From Methylobacter sp. (GTDB lineage Bacteria > Pseudomonadota > Gammaproteobacteria > Methylococcales > Methylomonadaceae): a DNA stretch of 6,286 nucleotides. The stretch is taken from NCBI GenBank assembly GCA_028714995.1, contig JAQTLI010000180.1:1-6286 (forward strand), written 5' to 3'. Below, piece after piece: positions 5,388 through 6,286 of this stretch. The notes below the pieces were generated by a model. That model was not told the origin of the DNA and did not search any database. It worked only from the letters and a program-made list of their open reading frames with translations. Positions within the stretch are counted from its first letter, which is position 1, and the number at the start of each line of letters is the position of its first letter. The position numbers were made by a program, and so were the translations under genes.

Positions 5388-6286
5388 ATGAGCCACACCT
5401 TATATACAGCCTCAGTTCAACGAGTTCAACGCTGTGAATTAGCCGTTCCGGGCTCTAGCCCGGAAATGTTTGAAAAAGCGATGAAAAGTGGCGCGGATTT
5501 TATTTTTCTGGATCTTGAAGACGCTGTTGCGCCGGATGATAAATTAAAGGCCAGAAAAAATATTATTGAAGCGATTAATGATCTGGACTGGAAAGGTCAC
5601 GGTGTAACCATTTCTGTTCGTATCAATGGTCTGGACACACAATACATGGTTCGCGATGTTGTCGATTTGGTTGAGCAGTGTGGTGAGAAACTGGAAACCA
5701 TTTTGATTCCTAAAGTGGGTGTTTATTCCGATGTATATATGGTTGAAGCGATGCTTAACCAGTTGGAAATGCAGGAAGGACTGAAAAATAAAATCGGCAT
5801 TGAAGCGTTGATTGAAACCGCATTGGGCATGGCTAATGTTGAAGACATTGCACGCAATGGCGCATCAGGCCGTCTTGAAGCGTTACATTTTGGGGTTGCT
5901 GATTACGCAGCAAGTAACCGCGCAAGAACAACAAATATCGGTGGTTTAAACCCTGATTATCCAGGCGATCAATGGAACTTTGCGATCAGCCGGATGACTG
6001 TTGCCTGTCGCGCCTTTGGCTTGCGTCCTATCGATGGTCCATTCGGTGATATTAAAGATCCTGAGGGTTACAAGCTGGGGGCAAGAAGAGCGGCGGCTTT
6101 AGGTTGTGAAGGTAAATGGGCGATACATCCGTCACAAGTTGAATTAGCCAATGAAATTTTTACCCCGCCTGCTGCTGAGATTGACAAGGCAAAACGTATT
6201 CTTGTCGCCTTAAAAGAGGCGGCTGCACAGGGTCAAGGTGATGCAGCGTTGGACGGTCGTTTAATCGCTGCTGCATCAGAAAAAAG
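5388..6286 (+). CDS. mcl: L-malyl-CoA lyase, 3' end beyond the window
   Basis: The visible 299 residues match malyl-CoA lyase (MclA; HpcH/HpaI-CitE superfamily) of methylotrophs. The enzyme cleaves malyl-CoA to acetyl-CoA and glyoxylate, which closes the serine cycle and feeds Sga. Marks in order are ELAVPGS (17-23), FLDLEDAV (40-47) and the CoA/substrate Arg78 in VRING. The likely magnesium ligands are Glu143 in LIETALGMANVE and Asp172 in GVADYAAS. RPIDGPFGD (213-221), KWAIHPSQ (243-250) and the C-terminal LDGRLI (288-293), whose Asp reaches the neighbouring subunit's active site in the family, follow. Relative to the 324-residue M. extorquens protein as I remember it, the loop after Gly185-Gly186 is shorter by about a dozen residues or more. 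AGGA at 5375-5378 precedes the ATG by nine bases. No stop occurs before the edge; an estimated 20 or so residues are missing. Malate thiokinase genes would be typical neighbours but are not seen. Confidence 0.95.
   Translation, partial: MSHTLYTASVQRVQRCELAVPGSSPEMFEKAMKSGADFIFLDLEDAVAPDDKLKARKNIIEAINDLDWKGHGVTISVRINGLDTQYMVRDVVDLVEQCGEKLETILIPKVGVYSDVYMVEAMLNQLEMQEGLKNKIGIEALIETALGMANVEDIARNGASGRLEALHFGVADYAASNRARTTNIGGLNPDYPGDQWNFAISRMTVACRAFGLRPIDGPFGDIKDPEGYKLGARRAAALGCEGKWAIHPSQVELANEIFTPPAAEIDKAKRILVALKEAAAQGQGDAALDGRLIAAASEK

Overview
The window is most likely chromosomal DNA from a gammaproteobacterial (type I) methanotroph or close methylotroph, for example a Methylobacter- or Methylomonas-like organism. 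This rests on gene content (MtdA, Sga, HprA, malyl-CoA lyase and a glycerate 2-kinase together), moderate G+C by eye, and close protein resemblance to the Methylorubrum extorquens serine-cycle enzymes as I remember them. The genus is inference; no search was possible.

Layout from left to right. A glycerate 2-kinase (1-441, minus, cut by the window edge) lies 32 bp downstream of mtdA (474-1331, minus). A 403-bp divergent intergenic region (1332-1734) holds a degenerate copy of a dispersed repeat. It is followed by malate dehydrogenase (1735-2712, plus). A perfect 41-nt palindromic bidirectional terminator (2719-2759) separates mdh from the converging hprA (2769-3740, minus). hprA follows sga (3805-4974, minus) with a 64-bp gap that carries a 29-nt palindrome. 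A second divergent region (4975-5387) holds a fuller copy of the same dispersed repeat and two promoter candidates. Malyl-CoA lyase (5388-6286, plus) then runs off the right edge, lacking only an estimated 20 or so residues.

Together the genes cover most of the glyoxylate-to-C3 and C4 parts of the serine cycle. MtdA works at the C1 entry and branch point (methylene-tetrahydrofolate / methylene-tetrahydromethanopterin). Sga converts glyoxylate plus serine to glycine plus hydroxypyruvate. HprA reduces hydroxypyruvate to glycerate, and the kinase makes 2-phosphoglycerate. Mdh reduces oxaloacetate to malate. Malyl-CoA lyase splits malyl-CoA to acetyl-CoA and glyoxylate. Serine hydroxymethyltransferase, enolase, PEP carboxylase and malate thiokinase are not in the window; the last two would be plausible just downstream of mcl.

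The genes are ordinary members of known families, and I found no new enzyme system. The least explained signals are non-coding: an approximately 82% identical repeat placed upstream of both mtdA and mcl in the same orientation relative to each gene, with internal palindromes, and the separate palindrome between sga and hprA.
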